A DNA stretch of 9,176 nt, from the NCBI GenBank assembly GCA_026713345.1, contig JAPOOQ010000156.1:1-9176 (forward strand), given 5' to 3'. This document shows, in pieces, positions 1 through 7,125 of the stretch. The DNA comes from Gemmatimonadota bacterium (GTDB lineage: Bacteria > Gemmatimonadota > Gemmatimonadetes > Longimicrobiales > Gaopeijiaceae). Below the pieces are notes generated by a model that did no database searches, was not told the origin of the DNA, and was given only the letters and a program-made list of their open reading frames with translations. Each line of letters begins with the position of its first letter. Position 1 is the stretch's first letter. The position numbers and the translations under genes are program-made.

Positions 1-764
1 AGCGAGAATGTAGTGTTCACAGCCCAGTTGTCCGTACCGATCGTCTCTACGGAGACTTCGCTCCAGTAGGAAGCACCCTCCGAGTTCTGGACGGCCGCGG
101 CGTAGTTGGAGATCGCCTGCACCGTTGACGCCGGCAGGTCGTCACGATCCCTGTAGCGCTCGTGAATCCCCGCGAAGTTCTCCTGGTGCCAAGCGAACAG
201 GCTGTCGCCGTTGCTCGATCCCAACGCTTGCATCTCGAGCGAGCGGAGACGGCTCCATCCGTCCAGTGAATCGGGGTAGAGTTCCATGGCGCGCCGAAGC
301 GCCTCCAACGACGCAAGCACGTTCCGGTCTTCGAACTCGTCGGCCCGCCTCAGCAGCCCGTGGTAGAGGGGCGTTCCATCCGCCTCGCGAACCAGCAGAT
401 CGAAGAGACTGCCGCCATTCGTGTCGAGGCGCTCGCCTGCTGCGTCTTCCACGACGAAGGCGGCGTAGACGGCCGATTCAGGCAGGGTGAACCGGGTGGT
501 GAAGGTGCCGCCGGATCCGCGCCTCATGCTGGGGATTGTGAGCAGTCTCTTGTCGTCAGCGGTCGTCCGGTACGTGCCGCGTAGAACAAGTTCGGATTCG
601 TCCGCAAGGGCGGCGACCGGAGAATAGCGGACGGTGACCTCGGAGCCCGCCACCGGGGTTTCAGGGGAGAAGCGAAGTCCGCTTTCCCGTGCGCAGGAGA
701 GCACCGGGAGGACGGCAAGCATCATGCCGATGCACAGCAGAGTCGGTGAACGATGGCTGACCAT
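1..764 (-). CDS. Partial lipoprotein, N-terminal part, possibly of a TlpA-like redoxin protein
   Basis: The frame opens with ATG at 764 and runs off the left edge after 254 codons, so the C-terminus is missing. Residues 1-23 are a hydrophobic signal peptide ending in a lipobox, VLSC, with Cys24 as the lipidation site. Residues about 30-125 read as an Ig-like beta domain (FSPETPVAGSEVTVRYSP onward). Residues about 130-230 are helical and rich in Leu, Arg and Glu, like a TPR region (a NVLASLEALRRAMELYPDS stretch). From memory this order (lipid anchor, Ig-like domain starting near FSPE.P..G, then helical repeats) is seen in front of TlpA or thioredoxin-like domains in Gemmatimonadota and Bacteroidota. 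The CxxC domain itself would lie outside the window, so the redoxin assignment is inference. An AAGGA sequence lies upstream with a long spacing. It is 66 bases downstream of propeller E on the same strand and could be cotranscribed with it. It could instead be a stand-alone solute-binding or structural lipoprotein. Confidence 0.7.
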   Translation of the reverse strand, partial: MVSHRSPTLLCIGMMLAVLPVLSCARESGLRFSPETPVAGSEVTVRYSPVAALADESELVLRGTYRTTADDKRLLTIPSMRRGSGGTFTTRFTLPESAVYAAFVVEDAAGERLDTNGGSLFDLLVREADGTPLYHGLLRRADEFEDRNVLASLEALRRAMELYPDSLDGWSRLRSLEMQALGSSNGDSLFAWHQENFAGIHERYRDRDDLPASTVQAISNYAAAVQNSEGASYWSEVSVETIGTDNWAVNTTFS

Positions 765-830
765 GTTGGGGTTCCGTTCCTTTGTGAGGCGACTCGGGGA
801 CAAGGCTGACAGTCCGGAAAGAAGCGTCCT

Positions 831-1973
831 TCAGGATAGTGGCTCGCTATCGGAGAAAGGTTGCTCCCCCACGTCGTACCAGTCCAGCGCCCGGTCCGGA
901 ATCCCGTCGGCATCGTCCGGGCCGACCTGCCGCTCGACCAGAACCACCAGAGTCGAGCCCAGCAGGTCGAAGGCCATGAGGCGGTCCTTGACCCGCACCG
1001 ATCCGATGTATTCGGCATTCTCGTACACGTCCAGGTAGGACCATTCGTGTGTGTCGCGCTGCGTGGCGATCCAGTAGCGGTTGGCGGCGTCGACCAACTG
1101 TTGTTCCGCGCCCAGAGAGTAGGACTTGGGCTTGGCCCGATAGTCTTCCAGCCTCTGGTCGACGAACGAACGGAAGGTGCCGTCCGAACTCCTTTGGAGA
1201 ACCCTAGCCGCTACTGCGGGACCTATACTCCCTTGCCCAACCAACATCCTTTCTTCGAACCTTGCCACGTCCCGTTCGTCCGGGAATTCCGTCGGCGCAC
1301 GGAGCACCGTGGCGTCGCCGGTGTTGCCGACGAAGATCAGATGACCCTCGCAGGCCTCGAAGACCCATCCCTCCGCCCGGTCGGGGATGCCCCAGAAGCC
1401 TTCCCCACACGCGACACCCCAGGGCCCGATCGGCGACGCTTCCTCCCGCACCACCTCCCCGGAGGCGAGGTTCACGTCGTACCGGATCATTAGCGAACCG
1501 GGGATCCAGCCCCGCCACAACACACCCGTGAGGACTGTGTCGAACGACCGGAGGGGATGCAGGAACGGCACCCGCACCTCCGATACGTAAGCACCCGATG
1601 GCTCGAAGACCGTGAAGCGGGCCAGCGCCCCGTCATAGACCCCAACCGTGCCCTCCTCGCCGCGCACGAGGTCGAGGTTGCCAGGGTTGTCAGAGTCGCC
1701 AAACTCGCCGGGACCCTCCCCCTCTCGGCCGAAGACTCCCTCAACGGCGCCCTCCGTGTCCACGCAGCGGACCCTGGTCTCGTAGGAATCGACTACGCAC
1801 GCGATGCGCTCGTCGGCGAGCAGCGTGACCAGGTCGCTCTCGCTCAGCGGCACATCGGCGGTGCCGATTAACCGGGGCGTGAAAATGGCCTCGTCGACAG
1901 GGGCTTCATCCTGACTGCAGGCGCCGGCGAGGGCCAGGAGTGCTGCGACGGCGGTGATCGAAGTCGGCTTCAT
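831..1973 (-). CDS. Six-bladed beta-propeller lipoprotein (propeller E)
   Basis: The product is 380 aa. The signal peptide ends at AGAC with Cys19 as the predicted lipidated residue. Repeated beta-strand blades follow, with the family motif GEGPGEF at residues 85-91 (bases 1701-1721) after the first blade. A helical insertion near residues 230-285 (DERDVARFEERML and following) precedes the last blades, as in its paralogs. Fold family: NHL- or TolB-like six-bladed propeller (6-bladed beta-propeller/DUF5128 type), ligand unknown. The mature protein has four cysteines, C59 with C70 and C189 with C208, which could form two disulfides. The start codon overlaps the stop of propeller D in an ATGA junction. 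I see no convincing Shine-Dalgarno ahead of it, so translation is probably coupled to D. The C-terminal segment DADGIPDRALDWYDV ends the last blade. Confidence 0.9.
   Translation of the reverse strand: MKPTSITAVAALLALAGACSQDEAPVDEAIFTPRLIGTADVPLSESDLVTLLADERIACVVDSYETRVRCVDTEGAVEGVFGREGEGPGEFGDSDNPGNLDLVRGEEGTVGVYDGALARFTVFEPSGAYVSEVRVPFLHPLRSFDTVLTGVLWRGWIPGSLMIRYDVNLASGEVVREEASPIGPWGVACGEGFWGIPDRAEGWVFEACEGHLIFVGNTGDATVLRAPTEFPDERDVARFEERMLVGQGSIGPAVAARVLQRSSDGTFRSFVDQRLEDYRAKPKSYSLGAEQQLVDAANRYWIATQRDTHEWSYLDVYENAEYIGSVRVKDRLMAFDLLGSTLVVLVERQVGPDDADGIPDRALDWYDVGEQPFSDSEPLS
1970..1973 (-). promoter_or_regulatory. ATGA stop-start overlap (translational coupling)
   Basis: The TGA stop of propeller D (1972-1970) overlaps the ATG of propeller E (1973-1971). 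The 20 bases ahead of this ATG show no clear Shine-Dalgarno, so E is probably translated by ribosomes terminating on D. Confidence 0.7.
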
Positions 1974-3202
1974 GGGACTGATGTTACGGCGCTGACTGGA
2001 GCTTGCACAATTTCGGCATGGCTCTCCGATTCCTGCACCAATCCCCGCACCTCCACCCGCTGCACATCCAGCTCATCCCACGCTCTCACCAGCGCCCAGT
2101 CGGGCCCGATGTCCAGCAAAGAGGTACGCGGAGGCAGGACCAGCGTACGAACCCACCTGCCGTCCTCGTCGAACGCCAGCCACTCGCTCCGCTCTCCCGG
2201 GCGGGTGTAGTCGTGTACCCAAAGGACTCCGTCGTCCCCGACCAGGAGTCTGTGGTACGCGGGAAACTCGTCGGGCACGACCTCGCTCTGCCATTCCCAG
2301 GTCCCCTCGAACCGCGCGCGCCAGTTGGGACCGCCGTTCTCGCGATAGAGCTCCTCCAGGTCATCCCGGTATCGTTCGACATCCTCACTCGTGACGGCCA
2401 GATCCGGCCCCTCCCAGCGAATCCGGCGGATCGTGTTGCCCGTCCAGTCGATCAGCTCGACCTCGTAGTCATCGCCGGTGCCGAGCCAGATTCCGTCGTT
2501 GGTCGCTGCCAGCGTCACATCATGCGTCCAGATTCTGCCGGGCATGGCATTGCCGCCGCCCAGAGCCCTCTGTTCGCGCCCGGGAATCTTCTCGCGCAGC
2601 ATCGTCGCCTCCGTGTCTCCCGGTTCAGCGGCGCCCAGCGACAGGAGCACGCGAAAGATCTCCCCTGGCTCGACCCCATCCTCTCCGAAGCCGAAACTGC
2701 TTCCGGTGAAGGCCACGCGCCCGTTCGGGGCGCACACGAAGTCGCGCAGCGGCAGTTCATTGTACACGAAGCGGTAGTCGTTCAGGAGATTCCCCTTCGT
2801 GTCGTACTCGTGAACCCGCGTGCTCCACATGTCATACAAGACGATCGACTCCTCGTTTGCGCACCCCTCCGCGATCTTGACGAACTCGAACTCTCCCGGC
2901 CCCTCGCCCGCACGACCGCGGCTCCACAGGTGCTCCCCGTCGGCGCTGAACCGCTGGAACCGCAAGTTCTGCTGGTCGGACACGACCACGCTGCCGTCGG
3001 CGAGCCGGGCGCCGGCGTTGATCTGGCCGAAGAGGTGCTCTTCCGGCCCATCGACCCTCCCGACCGATAGGAGCGGTTCGGCGGAAAGGCGGACTTCGGT
3101 GGCTGGCCTCGTCTGGGGCGGCTGGGCGCGAGAGGGATGGGGTGCGGCGGCGAGCGCCAGAGCCGGAATGGCGGCTGCGTGAAACCAGCGATGGGGCTTC
3201 AT
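1970..3202 (-). CDS. Secreted six-bladed beta-propeller protein (propeller D)
   Basis: The product is 410 aa. The start at 3202 was chosen because GGGAGGA lies 7 bases upstream and the protein then opens with a classic signal peptide, positively charged then hydrophobic, with a likely signal peptidase I site after SRA (residue 26). The same frame stays open upstream to 3715, but that part is antisense-like junk overlapping propeller C. There is no lipobox, so unlike its paralogs it should be released rather than anchored. Motifs: DGPEEHLFG (51-59), GEGPGEF (99-105), a helical insertion (about 270-310) and ELDVQRV near the C-terminus. The mature protein has only two cysteines, C114 and C157, a possible disulfide. 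It closely resembles propellers A and F in these motifs. The ligand and cellular role are unknown. It is followed without a gap by propeller E. Confidence 0.9.
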   Translation of the reverse strand: MKPHRWFHAAAIPALALAAAPHPSRAQPPQTRPATEVRLSAEPLLSVGRVDGPEEHLFGQINAGARLADGSVVVSDQQNLRFQRFSADGEHLWSRGRAGEGPGEFEFVKIAEGCANEESIVLYDMWSTRVHEYDTKGNLLNDYRFVYNELPLRDFVCAPNGRVAFTGSSFGFGEDGVEPGEIFRVLLSLGAAEPGDTEATMLREKIPGREQRALGGGNAMPGRIWTHDVTLAATNDGIWLGTGDDYEVELIDWTGNTIRRIRWEGPDLAVTSEDVERYRDDLEELYRENGGPNWRARFEGTWEWQSEVVPDEFPAYHRLLVGDDGVLWVHDYTRPGERSEWLAFDEDGRWVRTLVLPPRTSLLDIGPDWALVRAWDELDVQRVEVRGLVQESESHAEIVQAPVSAVTSVP

Positions 3203-3251
3203 GTGATGGTCCTCCCGGGGTTGGTGGGAACCGTGATGGTCGTCCCCGGGG
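3203..3251 (-). repeat. Tandem 30-base duplication of the propeller D leader and ribosome-binding site
   Basis: On the minus strand the segment CCCCGGGAGGACCATCAC directly precedes ATG 3202 and contains the strong Shine-Dalgarno GGGAGGA (3216-3210). Thirty bases upstream is a close copy, CCCCGGGGACGACCATCAC, ending at 3233. It shares the 9-base GACCATCAC and the CCCCGGG block but has lost the GGAGG core and is not followed by ATG. It looks like a short tandem duplication in which only the proximal copy remains a functional ribosome-binding site. Confidence 0.6.
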
Positions 3252-3331
3252 CTGTGGACAATCGGAGGTGGGCGAAGGGTTGCTTGACGAGGATGGCCGC
3301 CAGCCGCGAACCGAGGCCAGGAGCAGCATCT

Positions 3332-3354
3332 TTGGGTTGCCCGGGCCAACCCAA
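3332..3354. terminator. Intergenic hairpin between propellers C and D
   Basis: TTGGGTTG (3332-3339) and CAACCCAA (3347-3354) form an 8-bp perfect stem around a 7-base loop, starting about 50 bases beyond the stop of propeller C on the minus strand. There is no U-tract after it on either strand, so it is not a classic intrinsic terminator; it may be a weak terminator, a processing site or a protein-binding dyad. Confidence 0.35.
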
Positions 3355-3401
3355 CGGATCGGGGCTTCGTGACGACTATAGGACAGAGAGCGTCGAGTCC
3401 C

Positions 3402-4595
3402 CTACCCGCCCAGCAACTCGTACACAACGACACTCTCCACATCCACGTCGTCCAGCTCCACCCCCAGCACGAGCCCCCCGGCCACATCGAGAATGCGGAA
3501 CCTGGGCGGGGCCTCCACGGTGCCCAGCCATTCGCCGTCGGGCGCAATAACGATGTAGGGCGGCGCGCTCTTGAGCTCACCGCCGGCCCGGTAGGAAGGC
3601 AGCCACACCCTGCCCGCCGCGTCGGCGAACGGGGAACCGAAGAGGGGCAACGGCCGGCCGATGCCGGCATGATAGGCGGCCATGTTCTGCCGGGTGGCCT
3701 CCGCGAGCCTGTCATCGGAGAGTTCGGGGTCGTGCATGCGAATCCCCGTGCGGAGCACGGCCTCGATGGGCCCCAGCAACTCCTCGGTCAGGAGAGTCGG
3801 CTCGGCCCGCCACCGGACGATCTGCGTGACGGTCCCGTCTTGCAAACGCCAGGTGACCTCCGGCCGGTCGGACCTGGTGTGGACGAACTGCCCGGTGGCG
3901 ACCGTGACTTCGCCAACCGCCTCGATCGGGTCCCAATCCATCCCCGAGGGAATGGGCGGCTTGAAGTCGTACGCCGCGACCGTGTCGATGGCGCCGGTCT
4001 CCATGTCGAACCGGGCCATGTGCCCGGAGACCCAATCAGTCTCAGTTCCCATCCGGCGCGTAGTCGTGGCCAGCAGCAGGGCGCCGGATGGACCGACTCC
4101 GACGACGCCGACGCCGATGAACCGCCGCAGGTCGGTGGTGCTCGCGACCGAACCGCCGGCGAAGATAGTGACGCGGCCCAGCAAGGGGTCCGCCGCCAGG
4201 ACGCCGTCCCCCCCGAGTACGAACATGGCGTCGACGTAGCTCACTTCCCCCGGTCCCTCTCCGTCCGTGGCGAGCACCTCGTACGCTGCGCCGTCACGTG
4301 CGATCACGACCAGTTCGCTGGCCCACTCGTCTGAAACGACCGCGCTGCCGTCCGGGAAGAGGCGGCCCACGCCGATCCCCTGAAAGGCGTAGTCGCCGGG
4401 GTTGGCGCCGTGTCGGTACCGCGGCTCTGTGGACAAGCGGAAGGCGGGTTCCGGAGCCGGCGTCTCCTCATAGGTGACGATTCGTACGCCCGCGCTGTCC
4501 TCGACCTGGAACGGTGCATCGGCGGTCGCAGGCGCGTCGTCGGCGCACGCGGCGGCCAGGGCGGCGGCCAGGATGCAGCTGAGCATTCTGATCAT
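3402..4595 (-). CDS. Six-bladed beta-propeller lipoprotein (propeller C)
   Basis: The product is 397 aa from ATG 4595. This start is preferred because the protein then begins directly with a signal peptide (MIRMLSCILAAALAAAC, Cys17 the likely lipidated residue) and a purine-rich AGAGAGA sits just upstream. ATG 4616 (seven residues longer) and ATG 4586 are alternatives. The frame remains open to 4871, but that extension has no signal-peptide character and crosses the end of the peptidase gene. After the anchor comes EDSAGVRIV (32-40), a phrase I associate with lipoproteins of this group in Gemmatimonadota. Then come a blade with GEGPGEV (112-118, bases 4242-4262), a long helical insertion around residues 270-320 and the closing strand DVDVESVVVYELLGG. 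The mature protein has no cysteines apart from the anchor. Its ligand is unknown. It is separated from its neighbours by 238 and 199 bases, so it may have its own promoter. Confidence 0.88.
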   Translation of the reverse strand: MIRMLSCILAAALAAACADDAPATADAPFQVEDSAGVRIVTYEETPAPEPAFRLSTEPRYRHGANPGDYAFQGIGVGRLFPDGSAVVSDEWASELVVIARDGAAYEVLATDGEGPGEVSYVDAMFVLGGDGVLAADPLLGRVTIFAGGSVASTTDLRRFIGVGVVGVGPSGALLLATTTRRMGTETDWVSGHMARFDMETGAIDTVAAYDFKPPIPSGMDWDPIEAVGEVTVATGQFVHTRSDRPEVTWRLQDGTVTQIVRWRAEPTLLTEELLGPIEAVLRTGIRMHDPELSDDRLAEATRQNMAAYHAGIGRPLPLFGSPFADAAGRVWLPSYRAGGELKSAPPYIVIAPDGEWLGTVEAPPRFRILDVAGGLVLGVELDDVDVESVVVYELLGG

Positions 4596-4833
4596 GTCTC
4601 TCTGCACTGTGGACATTCGTCGGGGATGGATGGAGTGGCTTAACATACGACGGAGTGGGCGAGGCTTTCGTTCCGCGACCTCGACCTCTGAGGCCGCTAC
4701 CGCACCTCGGCCGGCACCCTCATGACCACGATCGTGGGCACATCCAAACTCGTCTCGCTCCACGAACGCGACCAGACCAGTCCGGTCCGAATGCCATCGG
4801 CATCCCCGGCTCACCCGATCGGCTGGAACATCT
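4596..4833. other. 238-base gap between peptidase and propeller C
   Basis: Besides the putative propeller remnant (4697-4831), the part from 4596 to 4696 has no feature I can support. A TATGTT near 4641-4646 on the minus strand is -10-like but lacks a good -35. The gap is large enough for a promoter for propeller C. Confidence 0.4.
4697..4831 (-). pseudogene. Possible decayed C-terminal remnant of another propeller gene
   Basis: In the gap between the peptidase and propeller C, one minus-strand frame reads GDADGIRTGLVWSRS, then WSETSLDVPTIVVMRVPAEVR, and stops at TAG 4697-4699. The tail resembles the closing strand of the neighbours: WALVRAWDELDVQRVEVR in propeller D and ELDVQRVVRYRIV in propeller A. 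DADGI also occurs near the end of propeller E, and the DNA there is similar over roughly 20 bases with a one-base gap. Upstream the frame is interrupted by TGA at 4811-4813 and runs into the end of the peptidase gene, so no intact gene is possible. The match is short and was made by eye; chance similarity in GC-rich DNA cannot be excluded. Confidence 0.3.
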
Positions 4834-5862
4834 TCACTTGAACGGCGACATGTCCAGATCCTCGTCGTCAAAGTAGGCGATTCGATTCGGGATGGATGTA
4901 ATGATCACCCAATGAAGCGCCGGGGGCAGACGATCCGGCACGTACCGCACCGCGAAGTACATCAGGATCGACTCCGCGATGTCTTCTCTCTGTGGGTAGT
5001 CGCGGGCGTATTCGGAAATGTAGACGCCGTCCGCAGCCTGCGCGGCCTGCCAATCGGCGGAGTCGGCGTACAGCATGTCGAGCGACATATGCGCTGCTTC
5101 ATGCAAAAGGACTTCCTCGATGAACCCGCGGCGGAGGGCGAATGCGGTGCCATTGTCCTCCGTGTGAATCAGCAGGCCGCCGTTGGGAGAGCTTCCTCCG
5201 AACAGCCCCTCGCCCGCGTTGATCTCCACTTCCCGGAAGTTGGATAGCAACGCCGCCGGCAGCCTCCCGATCGCCGGCCCGAACCTGTCGACTTCCGTGC
5301 GCGCGGCCTCCCTGCTGCCGAACTCCGGATTCACCTGGAACTCCACCTCCCGTTCGCCGAACTGCGCGTCAAACAGATACGCGTTGACATTGATCCAGCT
5401 GCGCACGCGTCTGTCGAACACCAGCCGGATCCCGCGGCCCGCATAGGTAACCGTCCCGAAGGACGTGGGATCTGAAGGGGTGATGATGTCGGGTATGATC
5501 CATGGAGTTCCATCGAACGGTGGCGTGCCGGTGTGTTCAAGCACGAAGTCCAGCGTGCGGTCCGCATCCACTGCTATGTCGGCGGATTGTCCCAGGTAGC
5601 TGGGTTCGCCCCTGACCGTTACCCGCACCCGCCCCCGGACATTGGGAAACCGATACCCGCCGTCGGCACCGGTAATAGTGGGTTCGCCCGTGCCTTCCAG
5701 CCGCACCGTCACGCCGGGGACCACCATGCCCTCCAGTCGACCATCGCTCACCGTACCCGAAAGGGCGAAACCGGGCAGCTCGGTCGGGCCGTCGGTGCAG
5801 GAGGCCCACACCAGGCAGGCCAGAGCGGCGGACACGAAAAGTATTGGCTGGCGCGGCCTCAT
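4834..5862 (-). CDS. Predicted zinc metallopeptidase lipoprotein with carboxypeptidase-regulatory-like domain
   Basis: The product is 342 aa. The signal peptide ends at WASC, Cys22 being the likely lipid site (the -3 Trp is atypical; C16 is a weaker alternative). Residues about 33-110 form a carboxypeptidase regulatory-like or Cna-B-like beta-sandwich (LSGTVSDG, VPGVTVRLEGTG, ITGADGGYRFPNV). The C-terminal half carries LLHEAAHMSLD with HEAAH at 254-258, the HExxH zinc and catalytic signature. A second motif, EYARDYPQREDIAES (284-298), lies about 40 residues on; E297 is a good candidate for the third zinc ligand. The HExxH plus ED.AE spacing resembles gluzincins of the lethal-factor-like (ATLF) type; the subfamily is inference. 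The substrate is unknown and is presumably a cell-envelope protein. AAGGA sits 4 bases before the ATG, and only 19 bases separate this gene from propeller B, so the two are very likely one transcript. Confidence 0.85.
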   Translation of the reverse strand: MRPRQPILFVSAALACLVWASCTDGPTELPGFALSGTVSDGRLEGMVVPGVTVRLEGTGEPTITGADGGYRFPNVRGRVRVTVRGEPSYLGQSADIAVDADRTLDFVLEHTGTPPFDGTPWIIPDIITPSDPTSFGTVTYAGRGIRLVFDRRVRSWINVNAYLFDAQFGEREVEFQVNPEFGSREAARTEVDRFGPAIGRLPAALLSNFREVEINAGEGLFGGSSPNGGLLIHTEDNGTAFALRRGFIEEVLLHEAAHMSLDMLYADSADWQAAQAADGVYISEYARDYPQREDIAESILMYFAVRYVPDRLPPALHWVIITSIPNRIAYFDDEDLDMSPFK

Positions 5863-5881
5863 GATTCCTTCATTGGACGTC

Positions 5882-6967
5882 CTATTGCCGCCGCCGCGGT
5901 TGGAACCTCAGGAGCCGGGTTTCGTCGACGGACTCGTCTCCCAGAAAGAAAATCGTTTCCGCGTCCGCCCCGACCAGGCGACCGGGTGGCGAAGTGTAGA
6001 TGTTCCGCAGATTCAGCTGGTCATCATACTCGGCGAGCAGGGACACGCCGTTTTCCCCGGAACTCCCATACTGTCTGTACAGGCTGCCGCTGGCATACGC
6101 AGCACCCCCGCTGAGGGTCGCCTGCTGGATCCATGCGCGCGTTGCTGCATCCATGGCCGCCGGCTCGTCGCGCGGTAGCAACTGCGACCACTGAGGCGGT
6201 TCCGACGCCTGCGTGCACATGTGAGCGCCGGTTTCGGAGAACAGATGAACGGCTGGCGTCACAGCAAGGCCCAGAGCCACCGAGCCGCTCGGTAGGGCGA
6301 CCCCCCACACGCGGTCGACAATCATTCCGGTTTCGAAGAGGAGTTGATCCGCGGGGAAGAACGATTCGGACACGGATCCATCCAGAGAATAGATCCTGGC
6401 CAAGTCGTTGCCGCCGTCCAGCCCGCCGACCAGACCACCAATGAGAAAAGTGGAATCATCAATGGCTACCACGGCTCGAGGGTCAAATTGCTCCCGAAGC
6501 TGGAAAGTGTTCAGCACCACGCCCGCCGAGTCGAAGAGGGTGGTAAGCACTCTACCGCCGTCGAGCGCCACGATCCGGTCGTCTGAGAGAAAGACAGCGT
6601 CGAAGAGAGCCGTGAACTCTCCAGGACCCTCGCCCTCGCGACCGATGACCCGAATGATGCGCCCATCCCGGTCCGCAAGCTTCAGATCACCGCTGCGGTT
6701 GTCTGTCACGAGAAGGTGACCCGACGGCGAAACGCTCAGTGCCCGGACGGACAACACGGGACTGGGGTCGGAGGTGCGAAACACCAGGGGTTGGAGCGGG
6801 GCGAAGGCGTCAGCGAAGTCCCGTGTGACGACGTCCACGGGATGGGGGTCGCACTGAAGGCCGGAGGCGGGTTGGTGACCTTGGTCGCAACTGAACGCGA
6901 GAAAGGCGAGGGCCAGCAGAGCCAGGTACCCGGCCACAGCGCGGCGAGACGACTGAATGTCGGGCAC
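5882..6967 (-). CDS. Six-bladed beta-propeller lipoprotein (propeller B), GTG start
   Basis: The product is 361 aa. The start is GTG at 6967, fixed by GGAGG at 6974-6978 six bases upstream and by the signal peptide that follows (hydrophobic run 13-26, then C27 in LAFSC). The propeller core starts near residue 65. The first blade includes LSVSPSGHLLVTDNRSGDLKL and leads into GREGEGPGEF (GEGPGEF 112-118, bases 6614-6634). It is the most diverged paralog here: it lacks the DGPEE.LFG entry motif and the LDVQRV closing strand of A and D, and its helical insertion (DEPAAMDAATRAWIQQATL, about 268-286) is short. Mature cysteines C39 and C251 could pair. The ligand is unknown. It lies 19 bases ahead of the metallopeptidase gene, so the two products are probably made together, and a functional link (for example as peptidase partner) is possible but unproven. 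Confidence 0.88.
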   Translation of the reverse strand: MPDIQSSRRAVAGYLALLALAFLAFSCDQGHQPASGLQCDPHPVDVVTRDFADAFAPLQPLVFRTSDPSPVLSVRALSVSPSGHLLVTDNRSGDLKLADRDGRIIRVIGREGEGPGEFTALFDAVFLSDDRIVALDGGRVLTTLFDSAGVVLNTFQLREQFDPRAVVAIDDSTFLIGGLVGGLDGGNDLARIYSLDGSVSESFFPADQLLFETGMIVDRVWGVALPSGSVALGLAVTPAVHLFSETGAHMCTQASEPPQWSQLLPRDEPAAMDAATRAWIQQATLSGGAAYASGSLYRQYGSSGENGVSLLAEYDDQLNLRNIYTSPPGRLVGADAETIFFLGDESVDETRLLRFQPRRRQ

Positions 6968-6973
6968 TGGTGT

Positions 6974-6978
6974 CCTCC
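6974..6978 (-). promoter_or_regulatory. Shine-Dalgarno deciding the GTG start of propeller B
   Basis: GGAGG (minus strand) lies six bases before GTG 6967. No in-frame ATG in the vicinity would give a better placed site or signal peptide. Confidence 0.75.
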
Positions 6979-7088
6979 ATCCGAGACATGCGGCCGAAAA
7001 CGATGGTTGAAGGTAGGCGATACTCGGTCAGATGTCACACTCCAGGCTTCTGGGAGAACGGGGGGCGATACGTGATCCGAATATGTAA

Positions 7089-7125
7089 ACCGGGCCCGCA
7101 CTCGTCGGGGTCGAGCCTACCCGGT
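7089..7125 (-). terminator. Hairpin starting at the stop codon of propeller A
   Basis: On the minus strand ACCGGG, whose first base is the last base of the TGA stop, pairs with CCCGGT 25 bases later. An inner CTCG and CGAG pair lies inside the loop, and TTTACATATT follows. It could act as a weak intrinsic terminator or attenuator between propellers A and B. The stem is short and the T-rich tail is interrupted. Confidence 0.35.

Noticed and set aside
891..911. DADGI in propeller E as an EF-hand-like calcium site
   Set aside because: The short Asp-Ala-Asp-Gly stretch lacks the rest of the loop ligands; more likely a turn between strands of the last blade.
861..1493. 210-codon plus-strand open frame opposite propeller E
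   Set aside because: Antisense shadow with no start signal or domain.
2003..3070. 355-codon plus-strand open frame opposite propeller D
   Set aside because: It is the antisense shadow of a gene with clear family motifs; no ribosome-binding site and no recognisable domain. Long antisense frames are common in GC-rich DNA.
3203..3715. In-frame extension of propeller D upstream to 3715
   Set aside because: It overlaps the end of propeller C on the same strand in another frame, has Arg/Pro/Trp-rich shadow composition, and the strong ribosome-binding site and signal peptide sit at 3202.
3369..4334. 321-codon plus-strand open frame opposite propeller C
   Set aside because: Antisense shadow; Gly/Arg/Pro/His-rich composition with no motif.
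4596..4871. In-frame extension of propeller C upstream to 4871
   Set aside because: It would overlap the peptidase gene and bury the signal peptide about 90 residues inside the protein.
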